A stretch of 64,000 nt of DNA, taken from assembly GCF_002266285.1 (NCBI RefSeq), contig NZ_NPMS01000011.1, forward strand, positions 30,209-94,208, written 5' to 3'. The notes below the pieces were generated by a model. That model made no database searches. It saw nothing but the letters and a program-made list of their open reading frames with translations, and was not told where the DNA came from. The stretch comes from Virgibacillus indicus (lineage in GTDB: Bacteria > Bacillota > Bacilli > Bacillales > Amphibacillaceae). A program made the position numbers and the translations under genes. Below are positions 54,489-64,000 of the stretch, piece after piece; position 1 is the first letter of the stretch; every line of letters begins with the position of its first letter.

Positions 54489-55121
54489 TTAATCTTCTTT
54501 TGTTAATGGATAGTGTTTAAGAAAATAAACCAGTGCCTGAAGCTCTACAGCCAGGTCAATATGATGTACACGAATATGACCAGGTACTGTTATCCTTGCT
54601 GGGGTAAAGTTTAGAATCCCTGTTATTCCCTGGTCTACCAGACGGTTTGTAATCCCATCTGCTTCACTGGCTGGTATCGTTAAAATAGCTACTTTGACTC
54701 CTGTCATTTTCTCTTCCATGTCATTAATATGGTAAACTGGAACCTCGCCTATTTTAGTACCTACTTTTTCTTCGTCTGCATCAAATGCCATCTTAATTTG
54801 TATGTTATTGTTTTTCAAAAAATTATAGTGCAAAAATGCAGTCCCGAGATTCCCAACTCCGATTAGTGCAACATCTGTCAGTTCATCCTGATCCAGTGTT
54901 TTCCTGAAAAAACCTAGTAAATATTCAACATTATAACCGTATCCCTTTTTGCCCAATGCACCAAAATAGGAAAAATCTCTGCGAATCGTTGCTGAATCCA
55001 CCTTCACTGCTTCACTTAGCTCCTTGGAAGATACTCGCTTTTTGCCCTGGTGGTTCAAATTATTTAAAAACCGATAATATAATGGTAAACGTTTGGCAGT
55101 TGCCTGTGGTATTTTACTCAT
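54489..55121 (-). CDS. rex: redox-sensing transcriptional repressor Rex
   Basis: 210-residue NADH-sensing repressor: winged helix ([24 protein letters not shown]) then Rossmann fold ([13 protein letters not shown]) and C-terminal swapped helix ([18 protein letters not shown]). Controls fermentation and respiration genes according to NADH/NAD. ATG 55121 overlaps the moaC stop by eight bases with AGAGGAA upstream. Confidence 0.96.
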   Translation of the reverse strand: MSKIPQATAKRLPLYYRFLNNLNHQGKKRVSSKELSEAVKVDSATIRRDFSYFGALGKKGYGYNVEYLLGFFRKTLDQDELTDVALIGVGNLGTAFLHYNFLKNNNIQIKMAFDADEEKVGTKIGEVPVYHINDMEEKMTGVKVAILTIPASEADGITNRLVDQGITGILNFTPARITVPGHIRVHHIDLAVELQALVYFLKHYPLTKED

Positions 55122-55617
55122 TGTTATTCCTCTTTTCACTTCGATAATAATCTCCGGATTTTCCACCTTTTTTCTCTATCAGAAAGGTTTGGCCGATGAC
55201 CATTCCTTTATCAATCGCTTTGCACATATCATATATCGTAAGAGCAGTCGCTGAAGCAGCTGTCAAAGCTTCCATCTCTACACCGGTGCTGCCCTTTGTT
55301 TTTACAAATGCATCTATTTGCAGTTCGTATGTATTGTTTTCGATATTCCATTCAAACGAAATATCAATTCCTTTTAATTGCAGTGGATGACACATTGGTA
55401 TCCAGTCAGACGTTTTTTTTGCGGCCATAACTCCAGCCACCTGTGCAACAGCAAGCACATCGCCTTTTTCAATTTCATTTCCGGTAATTTTATGATAAAT
55501 TTCTTCTGTAACTATAACACTGGATCTGGCAAGTGCTGACCGCTCTGTCTCTTTTTTTTCACTGATATCAACCATTTTCGCCCTGCCCTGTTCATTAAAA
55601 TGTGTGAAATTTGACAT
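55114..55617 (-). CDS. moaC: cyclic pyranopterin monophosphate synthase MoaC
   Basis: 167-residue molybdenum-cofactor enzyme acting after MoaA. Motifs: [59 protein letters not shown] 55617 has GGAGATGAG upstream; a longer frame is untranslated leader. Precedes rex as in B. subtilis. Confidence 0.95.
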   Translation of the reverse strand: MSNFTHFNEQGRAKMVDISEKKETERSALARSSVIVTEEIYHKITGNEIEKGDVLAVAQVAGVMAAKKTSDWIPMCHPLQLKGIDISFEWNIENNTYELQIDAFVKTKGSTGVEMEALTAASATALTIYDMCKAIDKGMVIGQTFLIEKKGGKSGDYYRSEKRNNNE

Positions 55618-55751
55618 ACGCTCATCTCCAACATAGTATAAGTTCTCCTTTATTTTAACAGATATCTGGAAATAAGTCGTGAGCAATTTCACAATATTAT
55701 TGCTTGCAGAATTAACTATGCGCTACACTAGAGGAGATGAGGTGAACTTTA

Positions 55752-57680
55752 ATGATACTTATGCAATTAAACGGACTTTCTAAATCCTTTGGGGCGGAAG
55801 AAATTTTATCCAATATTAAACTTGAAATAAAAGATAATGACCGGATAGCTATTGTGGGAAGAAATGGCGCCGGTAAATCGACACTATTAAAAATTATGGC
55901 AGATGAACTTACTTACGACGGAGGGGAACTGTTTAAACCAAAAGACCTTACCATAGGCTATCTGTCACAGCATATGTCACTGGAATCTGGAAAGACAATA
56001 TGGGACGAGATGCTTGAGGTCTTCGAGCATCTAATCGTTAAAGAACAGGAGCTGCGCAGCCTGGAGCAAAAAATGGCAAATGCAGCTGACCTATCAGGTG
56101 AGCATTATGAAAAACTTCTGCGCGATTACGATCAATTACAGCAGGCTTTTCAAAGGGACGGCGGATATACGTATGAATCCGATATAAAAGCTGTATTGAC
56201 CGGATTGAATTTTCAGGACTATAGCTATGAAACTCCAATAATTGAATTAAGCGGCGGGCAGAAAACAAGACTTGCACTGGGGAAATTATTACTTGCCAAG
56301 CCGGCATTGCTGATACTTGATGAGCCGACGAACCACCTGGATATCGATACGCTTTCCTGGCTGGAAAATTATCTAACCAGCTACCCCGGTGCAGTCGTAA
56401 TTGTCTCACATGATCGATACTTTCTGGATAAAACGGTATCCATTGTTTATGAGATATCCCGCCATAAAACAAAGAAATATCACGGTACCTACAGTAAATT
56501 CCTTGACCAGAAAGCACTCGATTATGAACAGGAATTAAAAGAATTTGAGAAACAGCAAACAGAGATTAAAAAAATGGAAGACTTTATCCAGCGGAATATC
56601 GTTCGGGCATCCACCACGAAGCGTGCACAAAGCAGACGGAAACAGCTGGCGAAAATGGACCGCCTTGATAAACCATTGGGTGACGAATCATCCGCATCTT
56701 TTTCTTTCCAGATAAACAGACGGAGCGGCAATGATGTATTAAAATTGGATAGTCTAAGCTTTAGCTATGAGGATGAGACCGAGAATCTATTTTCGAATGT
56801 CAGATTGCATGTTAACCGTGGTGAACGCATTGCATTGGTCGGACCGAATGGTGTTGGAAAAACAACCTTATTAAAATTGATTCTGGGAGGCATAAAGCCT
56901 GCTTCAGGAACAATTCAGCATGGTACGAATGTACAAATTGGCTATTATGATCAGGAACAGGCAAATTTAAGCTCATCAAAAACCGTTTTGCTGGAGCTAT
57001 GGGATGAATATCCATCCATCAATGAAAAAGACATCCGTACCGTGTTAGGCAACTTTTTGTTTTCCGGTGATGACGTACTGAAGCAGGTCCACTCCCTGAG
57101 TGGTGGTGAAAAAGCTCGCCTTGCATTAGCCAAATTAATGATGCAAAAGGCAAATCTGCTTATACTCGATGAACCGACAAACCATTTGGATATTGACAGC
57201 AAGGAGGTTCTGGAGGCAGCCTTAATTGATTTTCCGGGAACCATTATTTTTGTCTCCCATGATCGCTACTTTATCAACAAAATAACCGATCAGGTAGCTG
57301 AAATACAGCGTGATGGGTTGACGGTCTATTTGGGTGATTATGATTATTATCAGGAAAAGAAAGAAGAAGAAGCAGAACTGGAAAGGCTGCAGCAGTCTGA
57401 GGAAGTTATACAAAATAATGACCAGCGAAAACGGAACTTTAAAGAAGAAAAACAGCTGCAAAGTGAAAAGAGGAGAAAACAGCGTCTAATTACTGAATTG
57501 GAAGAGAAAATAGACATGCTGGAGCTTGAGTTAGCAGCACTTGAAGAGAAAATGACTGAGCCAGAAGTTTATCAGGACCATGAGAAAGCCCTTGAATTAA
57601 CCAAGCAATCTGCTGACCTGAAACAGGAACTTGAACAGCTTATGGAAGAATGGACAGCATTGCAGGAAGATGAGAAGTAA
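55752..57680 (+). CDS. ydiF: ABC-F family ATPase (YdiF-like)
   Basis: 642-residue soluble protein with two ABC domains: GRNGAGKST with LSGGQKTRLALGKLL, and GPNGVGKTT with LSGGEKARLALAKLM; each has LLILDEPTNHLD. An interdomain linker and a charged coiled-coil C-terminus (about residues 540-640) complete it. ABC-F proteins act at the ribosome on stalled translation; whether this one gives antibiotic resistance cannot be told. Confidence 0.93.
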   Translation: MILMQLNGLSKSFGAEEILSNIKLEIKDNDRIAIVGRNGAGKSTLLKIMADELTYDGGELFKPKDLTIGYLSQHMSLESGKTIWDEMLEVFEHLIVKEQELRSLEQKMANAADLSGEHYEKLLRDYDQLQQAFQRDGGYTYESDIKAVLTGLNFQDYSYETPIIELSGGQKTRLALGKLLLAKPALLILDEPTNHLDIDTLSWLENYLTSYPGAVVIVSHDRYFLDKTVSIVYEISRHKTKKYHGTYSKFLDQKALDYEQELKEFEKQQTEIKKMEDFIQRNIVRASTTKRAQSRRKQLAKMDRLDKPLGDESSASFSFQINRRSGNDVLKLDSLSFSYEDETENLFSNVRLHVNRGERIALVGPNGVGKTTLLKLILGGIKPASGTIQHGTNVQIGYYDQEQANLSSSKTVLLELWDEYPSINEKDIRTVLGNFLFSGDDVLKQVHSLSGGEKARLALAKLMMQKANLLILDEPTNHLDIDSKEVLEAALIDFPGTIIFVSHDRYFINKITDQVAEIQRDGLTVYLGDYDYYQEKKEEEAELERLQQSEEVIQNNDQRKRNFKEEKQLQSEKRRKQRLITELEEKIDMLELELAALEEKMTEPEVYQDHEKALELTKQSADLKQELEQLMEEWTALQEDEK

Positions 57681-57800
57681 GTGGCAGCTTGGATGAGACT
57701 AACTAGTCGTTTTTTCCAGAAATGTCTTATAGCATGATTCTACGCGACGTTTCTCCAGTCAAGTGGCGAAAAAATTCCAATAAAATAATTACATAATTAT

Positions 57801-57845
57801 AAAAAAGCAGAGGCAAATTCTATACTGAATTGCTCTGCTTTTTTT
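57801..57845 (+). terminator. terminator of ydiF
   Basis: AAAAAAGCAGAG and CTCTGCTTTTTTT enclose a second short pairing CAAATTC/GAATTG. Confidence 0.8.
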
Positions 57846-57933
57846 ATTGCTATTCTGCTTACGATCAGCAGTTTTCCTTTATTGATTACAGCTCAAAAGA
57901 GAACTCATAAGGATGTGAGATACGATAATTTCC

Positions 57934-59106
57934 CTATTTAAATAAATAATCACTTTGAATAGAATGCTCCACCGCAACTCTATACACAATCCCCAAACCA
58001 ATCATTGTGGATAAAATAGAACTCCCGCCATAACTTATCAACAGCAGAGGAATACCCGTTACTGGCATAATCCCAAGTGTCATTCCAATATTTTGAAATG
58101 CATGGACCAATATTAAACTTAAAAAACCAAAGCATACATACGCTCCAAATGGTGAATGTTTATGAATATTCAATCCGATGGTTACAAGCTTATACAATAA
58201 AAGAAAATACAGGAATATTACAAGAGCACTTCCGATAAACCCAAAGCTTTCCCCAATAACAGAGAAAATAAAATCTGTTTGTGCTTCTGGAAAGGATACC
58301 TGCAGTGCATCCATTCCTTTGCCAAAGAGCTGACCAGATCCCAAGGCCATATATGCTTGATCAAAATGCCACGAGGCATCATTAGATGGCTGGGAAGGCT
58401 CAAACCATGTCATAATCCGGTCAACCTGATATGCCTGTTTTCCAAGCAGCTCTTTAGCCAAATCCGTAAATTTCACAACAAATCCTAAAGCTGCAGCTCC
58501 AATTGCTGAAATCAATAATATCAGACCTGAAATGATTTTCCAGCTGATACCGGACAAAATAATTAACATACCAGCTATAAATAAATATACCATGGAGGTA
58601 CCAAAATCAGGCTGCTGTAAAATCAAAAATACTGGTACAGCTGTAATAAGCAAGATTTTGAATAAAAGCAAAGAGTCTGTTTTCAAAGAGCTTACAGCAT
58701 GCTTTGTCTTATGTCTGCTTATCGTTGCAGCCAGGAAAAGAATAGTAGTTATTTTTGTAAATTCTGCCGGCTGCAGTGACAGCCCTGGAAACTGAAACCA
58801 GCTTTTTGCTCCATTAACCCGATCTGCAATAGACTCCGGTGCGACAAGCAAAGCTATTAATACAAGAACTCCAATACCGTAAATAAGTGCACTTGCTTTA
58901 TATAATTGCTCCAAATCAAGGAACTGTATTGCTGCTACAATACAGACACCCACAGCAAACCAGATAATCTGTTTAAAAACAAAGTTATTTCCGTCGTACT
59001 GCTCCAGCTGCTGTGCATTATAAACCGAGAGCAAGCTAACACATACAAATAAGATAAATAAAAAAATTAAATCACTCTGTACATAATAGGATTGCTTTTT
59101 AGACAT
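57934..59106 (-). CDS. rodA: RodA/FtsW/SpoVE family peptidoglycan polymerase
   Basis: 390-residue SEDS glycosyltransferase with about ten helices. ARVNG-like DRVNGAKSWFQFPGLSLQPAEFTK (extracytoplasmic loop with conserved Asn and Pro-Ala-Glu), QPDFGTSMVYLF, and the C-terminal TGIPLLLISYGGSSIL are diagnostic. RodA is preferred to FtsW by the WFQFPGLSLQP form and general resemblance, but a SpoVE-type role cannot be excluded. ATG 59106 with TTGGTGAA upstream. Confidence 0.85.
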   Translation of the reverse strand: MSKKQSYYVQSDLIFLFILFVCVSLLSVYNAQQLEQYDGNNFVFKQIIWFAVGVCIVAAIQFLDLEQLYKASALIYGIGVLVLIALLVAPESIADRVNGAKSWFQFPGLSLQPAEFTKITTILFLAATISRHKTKHAVSSLKTDSLLLFKILLITAVPVFLILQQPDFGTSMVYLFIAGMLIILSGISWKIISGLILLISAIGAAALGFVVKFTDLAKELLGKQAYQVDRIMTWFEPSQPSNDASWHFDQAYMALGSGQLFGKGMDALQVSFPEAQTDFIFSVIGESFGFIGSALVIFLYFLLLYKLVTIGLNIHKHSPFGAYVCFGFLSLILVHAFQNIGMTLGIMPVTGIPLLLISYGGSSILSTMIGLGIVYRVAVEHSIQSDYLFK

Positions 59107-59164
59107 GTAATTCACCAAATTTCTTTCTTAATTAAACGTTTGTTAATATCTCGGGCTGTTCAGT

Positions 59165-59337
59165 TTATCCACAGGAGAATGCACGAATAAATGCTTTCAT
59201 TACTAGTTGTCAACAAAGTTATGCACATTATCCACAATCAATAAGTAATTTATCCACGAGTTTAATCCACATATCAAGAGTTGCTATCCGGGATCTTTTG
59301 CAAGTTGTTCACAGCTATGTGCATAACCTGTGTATTA
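59165..59337. promoter_or_regulatory. cluster of DnaA boxes between rodA and tsaD
   Basis: Boxes: TTATCCACA 59165 and 59228; TTATGCACA 59219 and, reversed, 59318; TTATCCACG 59250; TAATCCACA 59263; TTGTTCACA 59305; and a reversed TAATACACA 59329. Eight matches to TTATNCACA (0-2 mismatches) in 173 bases. B. subtilis has oriC-outlying DnaA-box clusters, one of them (recalled) near its tsaD homologue gcp. Confidence 0.8.
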
Positions 59338-60345
59338 TTTTAGAACCAAAGAAGCATTTGCGTTTAGGTCCAGTCCCGAACGTTTTCCTTGTTCATAGGA
59401 AATTGCGCCCGCCGCAGCGATCATTGCTGCATTATCTGTACAAAGCTTTAATGGCGGAATAACCAATGGAATTTCTAGGGTCTTAAACTGGGTTTCCAGT
59501 TCTGCTCTTAAGGCTTTATTGGCTGCTACTCCACCAGCCACAATTACCTGTTTCACATTAAATTCCTTTGCTGCACGAACAGTTTTCTTCGTTAATACGT
59601 CAATCACACTAGCCTGAAAGCTAGCGGCAATATCTTCATCCTTCAATTGTTCCCCACGCTGTTTTGCGTTGTGGATCTTGTTGATAACTGCTGATTTTAA
59701 TCCACTAAAGCTGAAATCATAGCTATCATCTTCCAGCCAAGCGCGCGGGAAATCTATCGTTTCTTCTCCCATAGCTGCTAAACGGTCAATTTGCGGGCCA
59801 CCGGGATACGGCAGCTTCAGCATTCTTGCAACCTTGTCATAGGCTTCTCCAGCCGCATCATCACGAGTTTCTCCGATTACCTCATAATTCCCATGCTCTT
59901 TCATTAAAACAAGCTCTGTATGCCCGCCTGAGACAATTAGAGCCAGCATTGGAAACTGGAATTCAGAGACAAGTCTGTTTGCATAAATATGACCGGCAAT
60001 ATGATGTACTCCTATTAACGGTTTTTGTTTTGCAAAAGCCAGTGCCTTCGCAGAATTAACGCCAACAAGCAATGCACCAACTAGTCCGGGTCCTTCAGTT
60101 ACTGCAACTGCATCGATATCATCCCAGTCCAGCTTTGACTTGCTAATAGCTTCTTCAAGAACTATTGTCATCTGTTCCACATGATGTCTCGAAGCTATTT
60201 CAGGTACAACTCCACCAAAACGTTTATGGCTTTCAATTTGTGATGCAACCACATTGGAAATAATCTCTCTGCCATTTTTGACGATTGCCACAGCAGTTTC
60301 GTCACAGCTTGTTTCAATACCAAGTATATTTATATCATTTTTCAT
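59335..60345 (-). CDS. tsaD: tRNA t6A37 threonylcarbamoyltransferase subunit TsaD
   Basis: 336-residue ASKHA-fold protein that transfers threonylcarbamoyl to A37 of ANN-decoding tRNAs with TsaB and TsaE. Metal-binding histidines lie in [29 protein letters not shown] and GGGVAANK-type sequence ([12 protein letters not shown]) are conserved. ATG 60345 overlaps the rimI stop (ATGA). Confidence 0.97.
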   Translation of the reverse strand: MKNDINILGIETSCDETAVAIVKNGREIISNVVASQIESHKRFGGVVPEIASRHHVEQMTIVLEEAISKSKLDWDDIDAVAVTEGPGLVGALLVGVNSAKALAFAKQKPLIGVHHIAGHIYANRLVSEFQFPMLALIVSGGHTELVLMKEHGNYEVIGETRDDAAGEAYDKVARMLKLPYPGGPQIDRLAAMGEETIDFPRAWLEDDSYDFSFSGLKSAVINKIHNAKQRGEQLKDEDIAASFQASVIDVLTKKTVRAAKEFNVKQVIVAGGVAANKALRAELETQFKTLEIPLVIPPLKLCTDNAAMIAAAGAISYEQGKRSGLDLNANASLVLK

Positions 60346-60791
60346 TTTAAATTCACCCACATCACTAAAGCATCCTCTTGGTCATCTGTATAATAATTCT
60401 TGCGGATTCCACCAGGAACAAGACCAAATTTCCGATATAGCCCTTGTGCCACAATATTTGATTTTCTCACTTCCAGGGACAAGCGGGCAACTCCCATAAG
60501 CATTGCCTGCTTTAGTGTATAGCCAAATAGCTTTTCCCCTAACTTATATCCCCTGTATTCCGGGAGTATTGCAATATTTGTAATTTGTGCTTCATCTATT
60601 ATAATCCATGCACCAATATAACCGATAATTTTTTTATCAACTTCGATAACAAAGTAGTGTGCATGATCATTATCGGTAATTTCCTGATAAAAAATATCGA
60701 TTGTCCACGGCTTGGAAAACGATGCTTTTTCCACTTCCATTACTGCATCCACATCAGCCAGTTCCATTTTCCTTAAAATCGCTTCAGCCAT
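60342..60791 (-). CDS. rimI: ribosomal protein S18-alanine N-acetyltransferase RimI
   Basis: 149-residue GNAT acetyltransferase: [41 protein letters not shown] (acetyl-CoA loop RGYKLG) and [29 protein letters not shown]. Overlaps tsaB by eight bases and tsaD by four. Conserved position among t6A genes. Confidence 0.93.
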   Translation of the reverse strand: MAEAILRKMELADVDAVMEVEKASFSKPWTIDIFYQEITDNDHAHYFVIEVDKKIIGYIGAWIIIDEAQITNIAILPEYRGYKLGEKLFGYTLKQAMLMGVARLSLEVRKSNIVAQGLYRKFGLVPGGIRKNYYTDDQEDALVMWVNLK

Positions 60792-61491
60792 TTTGCTTCT
60801 TTTCCTTTTGTGCTTTGATCCAGTTGGCCTCTGCTTCAGCCAGCCGTAAATAATTAGGTGTTAACGTATGTGTGTCATCTGCTTCATGATTCATGCCTGC
60901 TAAGGCAAGATGAGAAGGGTTTGCCAGCTGATAAGGCCCTTCAGGAATAATAGCCAGCTCTCCCAAATACTGTTTAATCATTTCCTTATAAATAGTGATA
61001 TCCGGACTTAAGAATAGCACTTTTTTCTTTGCATCAATAAGTTCTTTTAGAAGATCTTCCATCAACAGATTTCTTTCTTCATAGACTGTTCTTGGCTCTT
61101 CATTTTCCCATTGATAGACACCTGAGAATACAAGGCCTCTTCGTGCATCGAAAAAAGAACAGACATGACCATTAAATAATCGCCCCTGATACGCCAGAGT
61201 TTCCAGGCTTGATACACCAACAACCGGAATTTCCAGCGCCCATGCCATCGTTTTGGCAGTGGATAATCCAATTCTGACCCCTGTATAGGAACCGGGGCCT
61301 TTTGCTACTGCAATTTTATCCAATTGATCTGGCGTCATCGAAACCTCTTCCATTAAATGATTAATTGCAGGCATCAGTCGAACAGAGTGATTTTTCGCCA
61401 GGTTTGTTATAACTTCACCAAGGATCTGTCCATCTTTTAAAATCGCTACACCCAACACCTGATTTGATGTGTCAATCGCAAGTATATTCAT
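60784..61491 (-). CDS. tsaB: t6A biosynthesis dimerization protein TsaB
   Basis: 235-residue ASKHA-fold partner of TsaD: MNILAIDTSNQVLGVAIL and GPGSYTGVRIGLSTAKTMAW. Lacks the TsaD metal histidines as expected for TsaB. Twelve bases after tsaE. Confidence 0.95.
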   Translation of the reverse strand: MNILAIDTSNQVLGVAILKDGQILGEVITNLAKNHSVRLMPAINHLMEEVSMTPDQLDKIAVAKGPGSYTGVRIGLSTAKTMAWALEIPVVGVSSLETLAYQGRLFNGHVCSFFDARRGLVFSGVYQWENEEPRTVYEERNLLMEDLLKELIDAKKKVLFLSPDITIYKEMIKQYLGELAIIPEGPYQLANPSHLALAGMNHEADDTHTLTPNYLRLAEAEANWIKAQKEKKQNG

Positions 61492-61503
61492 TAAATGTTA
61501 CTC

Positions 61504-61959
61504 CTAACTCATTAATTCATTTATAACCAATTCAAAATGTGCACCATTGGGTATGAATTCTATTTCCCGCTTATGCTCATCAATATAATTAATTTTAATC
61601 GTTAATCGTTCTTCAGGCAAAAACTCTTCAATAAAATGTGCCCATTCCACAACACAAATACCGTCCCCTTTAAAATATTCCTCAAAGCCGATATCCTCAT
61701 CTGAATGCTCAAGCCGGTAAACATCCATATGGTACAGTGGCAGTTCACCTTCGTATTCCTTTATGATCGTGAAAGTTGGGCTTGTTACATTGCGCTTAAC
61801 ACCCAGGCCATTTGCAATTCCTTTTGTAAAGGTGGTTTTGCCTGCGCCTAGGTCACCTTCCAATGTTACCACATCACCAGGTTTAAGCAGTACAGCTAAT
61901 TTCTGGGCAAATTTCAATGTTTCCAGTTCTGTATGTGTTTCTATTTTATAAGCACTCAT
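61504..61959 (-). CDS. tsaE: t6A biosynthesis ATPase TsaE
   Basis: 151-residue P-loop ATPase: LEGDLGAGKTTFTKGIANGLG, TSPTFTIIKEYEG and LYHMDVYRLEHSDE. Follows thiL by eight bases. It powers turnover of the TsaBD complex. Confidence 0.96.
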   Translation of the reverse strand: MSAYKIETHTELETLKFAQKLAVLLKPGDVVTLEGDLGAGKTTFTKGIANGLGVKRNVTSPTFTIIKEYEGELPLYHMDVYRLEHSDEDIGFEEYFKGDGICVVEWAHFIEEFLPEERLTIKINYIDEHKREIEFIPNGAHFELVINELMS

Positions 61960-61967
61960 TACTTCAC

Positions 61968-62933
61968 CTACTTCAAGTGGTTGTATCCTTTTTTCTCCAG
62001 TTTTTGCTTTTTATTATTTTTTTCCTGAAATATCGTTCCGGAGTATTTATTAATTGTAACATAACCAATTTCCGTTACTTTTGTATTTGCTAGTTCAGCA
62101 GCTAATTTAAGTTGTTCCCAATACCTTTTCGATATTGTCCCCATAAGTTCAAAATCTTCTCCGCCATAATATTTCCATTTATTCTGCAAATCTGATGGAA
62201 ATTGATGATAGGAAGGGGAAACAGGAATTTTTTCATCATATAATGTTATATTCACGTTTGAAGCAGCGGCTATTTCAGCTGCCTCACTTGCTATTCCATC
62301 ACTTATATCATTTAATGCCACTCGAGGTAATTTAACAAGGGCCTTTGCAAACTTTACTCTTGGTGTCGGCATCTGATGTCTGTTGATAAAATATTCTTCT
62401 TCCAAATAATCACCAGGATTCGTTAATATATGAAGACCAGCCTGCGAATCACCTAATGTTCCAGTAACAAAAACAACGTCACCTTCTCGAGCAGCATTTC
62501 GATAACGGGTTTTTTCCTTTTCTGCCAGGCCTATAACTGTAATTGAAATTGTAAGTGCTTCCCCACTTACAGTATCCCCGCCAATTAGATCCATTTTATA
62601 TTTTCCAGCCAAATCCTTCATACCTGAGAATATTTGTGTGATTTCATCGATGCTCCAGGACTTAGGAATAACAATAGAAACAAGATAATAGGCCGGTGCT
62701 GCTCCCATTGCAGCAAGATCACTGAGATTAGCCGCCAGAGCCCTGTACCCTATTTGGAAAGCATTCATTGTTTCTTTAGTAAAATGAACATCTTCCACAA
62801 ATATATCTGCAGCTGTTACGATATCCCGAGAGGTTTCACGTAAAACAGCAGCATCATCTCCAATACCCTTAATTAATCCAGATTGATGGTAGAAATTCTG
62901 TTTAATGGAATCTATAAAAGAAAACTCATCCAT
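61968..62933 (-). CDS. thiL: thiamine-monophosphate kinase ThiL
   Basis: 321-residue enzyme that phosphorylates TMP to TPP. Motifs: GIGDDAAVL, AADIFVEDVHF (metal-binding Asp), GGDTVSGEALTISITVIG and LNDISDGIASEAAEIA. First gene of the t6A operon as in B. subtilis. It supplies the TPP sensed by the riboswitch at 15100. Confidence 0.95.
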   Translation of the reverse strand: MDEFSFIDSIKQNFYHQSGLIKGIGDDAAVLRETSRDIVTAADIFVEDVHFTKETMNAFQIGYRALAANLSDLAAMGAAPAYYLVSIVIPKSWSIDEITQIFSGMKDLAGKYKMDLIGGDTVSGEALTISITVIGLAEKEKTRYRNAAREGDVVFVTGTLGDSQAGLHILTNPGDYLEEEYFINRHQMPTPRVKFAKALVKLPRVALNDISDGIASEAAEIAAASNVNITLYDEKIPVSPSYHQFPSDLQNKWKYYGGEDFELMGTISKRYWEQLKLAAELANTKVTEIGYVTINKYSGTIFQEKNNKKQKLEKKGYNHLK

Positions 62934-63161
62934 ATCTTCATCACCATTTTCTATGTTCTAACTACACTTATGATAGCAAAAAGAAACAAAAAAGGAAAAA
63001 GTTAATCAAGATTAGGTATTTGCGTTCTTCTTGGTTGATGGGCGATGTATTGCCTGATGAACAGATATTCTCGTTCTCGGACGGCTATCTTGTTAGTTGT
63101 ACGACCAAAACCCAACTTTCAGAACTCAGACAGTAATTCTATATTATAAACCAATTAAAAA

Positions 63162-63192
63162 ACACACGATTCCTATATTGGAACCCTGTGTA
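63162..63192 (-). terminator. terminator of the rRNA-tRNA operon
   Basis: On the minus strand ACACA/TGTGT with inner TTCC/GGAA, then TTTTTTAA, 24 bases past the 3' end of tRNA-Asp. The 230 bases from here to thiL hold no gene. Confidence 0.75.
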
Positions 63193-63215
63193 ATAAGTTT
63201 TATTTATTTTAAAAG

Positions 63216-63292
63216 TGGCGGTCCGGACGGGACTCGAACCCGCGACCTCCTGCGTGACAGGCAGGCATTCTAACCAACTGAACTACCGGACC
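63216..63292 (-). tRNA. tRNA-Asp (GTC)
   Basis: 77 bases including encoded CCA. Acceptor arms GGTCCGG/CCGGACC, anticodon loop CTGTCAC with GTC, T-arm GCGGGTTCGAGTCCCGT. Typical of Bacillaceae rRNA operons. Confidence 0.98.
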
Positions 63293-63366
63293 AATATATA
63301 TTCTGGGATTTGATTACTACTTTTGTTCAATTAACAAGAAATTAACTTGAAGTAGTTAATTGAAGT

Positions 63367-63447
<81 letters not shown>

Positions 63448-63587
63448 ATATGAGATATAATATGTTATGTTGTTCCATGCTTCTCAAATTGATAAGACCA
63501 ACTGCTCGTCGTGTTGCAAAATGATTATTCCATGGAATTACACTCCTCGCAAGCCTGCACATAGTAGCATATTCATGATGCCAGCGG

Positions 63588-63620
63588 CTTGCTCCACCCC
63601 GCGATATGAAATAAAATATC
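63588..63620 (-). repeat. partial duplicate of the tRNA-fMet 5' end
   Basis: GCTCCACCCCGCGATATGA and following AT-rich bases repeat the 5' end of tRNA-fMet and its upstream flank (63435-63465) almost exactly, then depart. The 120 bases between the two copies are not tRNA-like. Confidence 0.7.
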
Positions 63621-63641
63621 ACTTATAAAAAATAGTGTGAA

Positions 63642-63760
63642 TGCCTGGCGGCGTCCTACTCTTGCAGGGGCAAAGCCCCAACTACCATCGGCGCTGGAGA
63701 GCTTAACTTCTGTGTTCGGGATGGGAACAGGTGTGACCTCTCCGCTGTTACTGCCAGACA
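63642..63760 (-). rRNA. 5S ribosomal RNA
   Basis: 119 bases; minus strand starts TGTCTGGCAGTAACAGC, contains CCCATCCCGAACACAGAAG and ends CGCCGCCAGGCA, the terminal helix pairing with the start. Confidence 0.97.
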
Positions 63761-63883
63761 TTCCTTAAAATTAAGGACAAAATATATTATATGCATTTCA
63801 CTTGAAAAATGCAAGGGTTTTTTAGTTTTATACCCTAAAAACTAAATAAGAGTAGTATCAACGATCATCGAATAAGAAGTTAG

Positions 63884-64000
63884 TTAAGTCCTCGATCGAT
63901 TAGTATCCGTCAGCTTCACGTGTCACCACGCTTCTACCTCGGACCTATCAACCTCATCGTCTCTGAGGGATCTTACTCACTCGAAGTGATGGGAAGTCTC
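63884..64000 (-). rRNA. 23S ribosomal RNA (3' end, partial)
   Basis: Minus strand carries the universal 3' end: GAAGCTGACGGATACTAATCG followed by ATCGAGGACTTAACT. The gene continues beyond the right edge. The 123-base spacer to 5S shows no tRNA. Confidence 0.97.

Overview
The window is chromosomal DNA from a low-GC, endospore-forming Firmicute of the Bacillaceae. A moderately halophilic or halotolerant genus such as Virgibacillus, Oceanobacillus or Lentibacillus fits best. The evidence is: B. subtilis-like synteny (groES-groEL-ydiL-ydiK, moaC-rex-ydiF, tsaD-rimI-tsaB-tsaE-thiL); spore genes (splAB, yjcZ, ydhD); choline-to-glycine-betaine genes under a GbsR-type regulator; a very acidic lipoprotein; AGGAGG-type ribosome binding sites and many TTG starts. 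The genus is inferred from gene content only.

Layout. (1) 1-14.6 kb, minus strand: a long corrinoid salvage and B12 completion operon under a cobalamin riboswitch with an attenuator hairpin: btuF, btuC, a btuD-cbiZ fusion, cbiA, a second signal-less BtuF-like gene, btuR/cobO, cbiB, cobD, cobU, cbiP (interrupted by an in-frame TGA), cobS, phosphatase, a second degenerate cobU, cblT, cblS and a second phosphatase cut by the window edge. There are no early corrin-ring genes and no cobT, so the cell appears to import incomplete corrinoids and alpha-ribazole and finish them. (2) 15.1-17.2 kb, plus strand: a TPP riboswitch with terminator, a 20-codon leader ORF, then lipM and lipA, so a thiamine sensor appears to control lipoate synthesis. 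(3) 17.2-19.8 kb: an IS91-family element, palindromic repeats, a membrane-protein remnant and a catalase remnant. (4) 19.8-25.2 kb: yjcZ, DUF421, DUF4363, DUF3231, and an MMPL exporter divergent from a TetR regulator. (5) 25.2-31 kb: two closely related TnpB-type elements without tnpA, each with a conserved 3' flank that looks like a guide RNA, around yugN-like, PPOX and pyrimidine-dimer-glycosylase-like genes and two kinds of dispersed structured repeat. (6) 31-36 kb: AEC transporter, splAB, small genes and a decayed integrase. (7) 36.2-42.1 kb: gbsR, an orphan OpuAC-type binding protein, gbsA and betA (in place of gbsB). (8) 42.1-47.8 kb: integrase remnant, groESL with CIRCE, ydiLK and ydhD. 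(9) 47.9-52.6 kb: spx and a quinone/electrophile detoxification cluster with a MarR regulator. (10) 52.7-63 kb: lipoprotein, structured repeats, rex-moaC, ydiF, rodA, a dense DnaA-box cluster, and the t6A genes with thiL. (11) 63.1-64 kb, minus strand: the end of an rRNA operon (23S 3' end, 5S, tRNA-fMet, tRNA-Asp, terminator).

How the genes connect. The B12 operon joins uptake (BtuFCD), remodelling (CbiZ), adenosylation (BtuR), aminopropanol attachment (CobD, CbiB), GDP activation (CobU), the alpha-ribazole supply (CblT, CblS) and final assembly (CobS). LipM and LipA make the lipoyl arm of the 2-oxoacid dehydrogenases and glycine cleavage system; E1 of the dehydrogenases uses TPP, which may explain the TPP switch. 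GbsR, GbsA and BetA make the osmoprotectant glycine betaine from choline. The MarR cluster pairs two ring-cleaving VOC dioxygenases with a WrbA-like quinone reductase and a flavin reductase, close to spx. No CRISPR array, restriction system or recognised anti-phage island is present; the least explained parts are the TnpB pair, the TPP-lipoate leader and the structured repeats.
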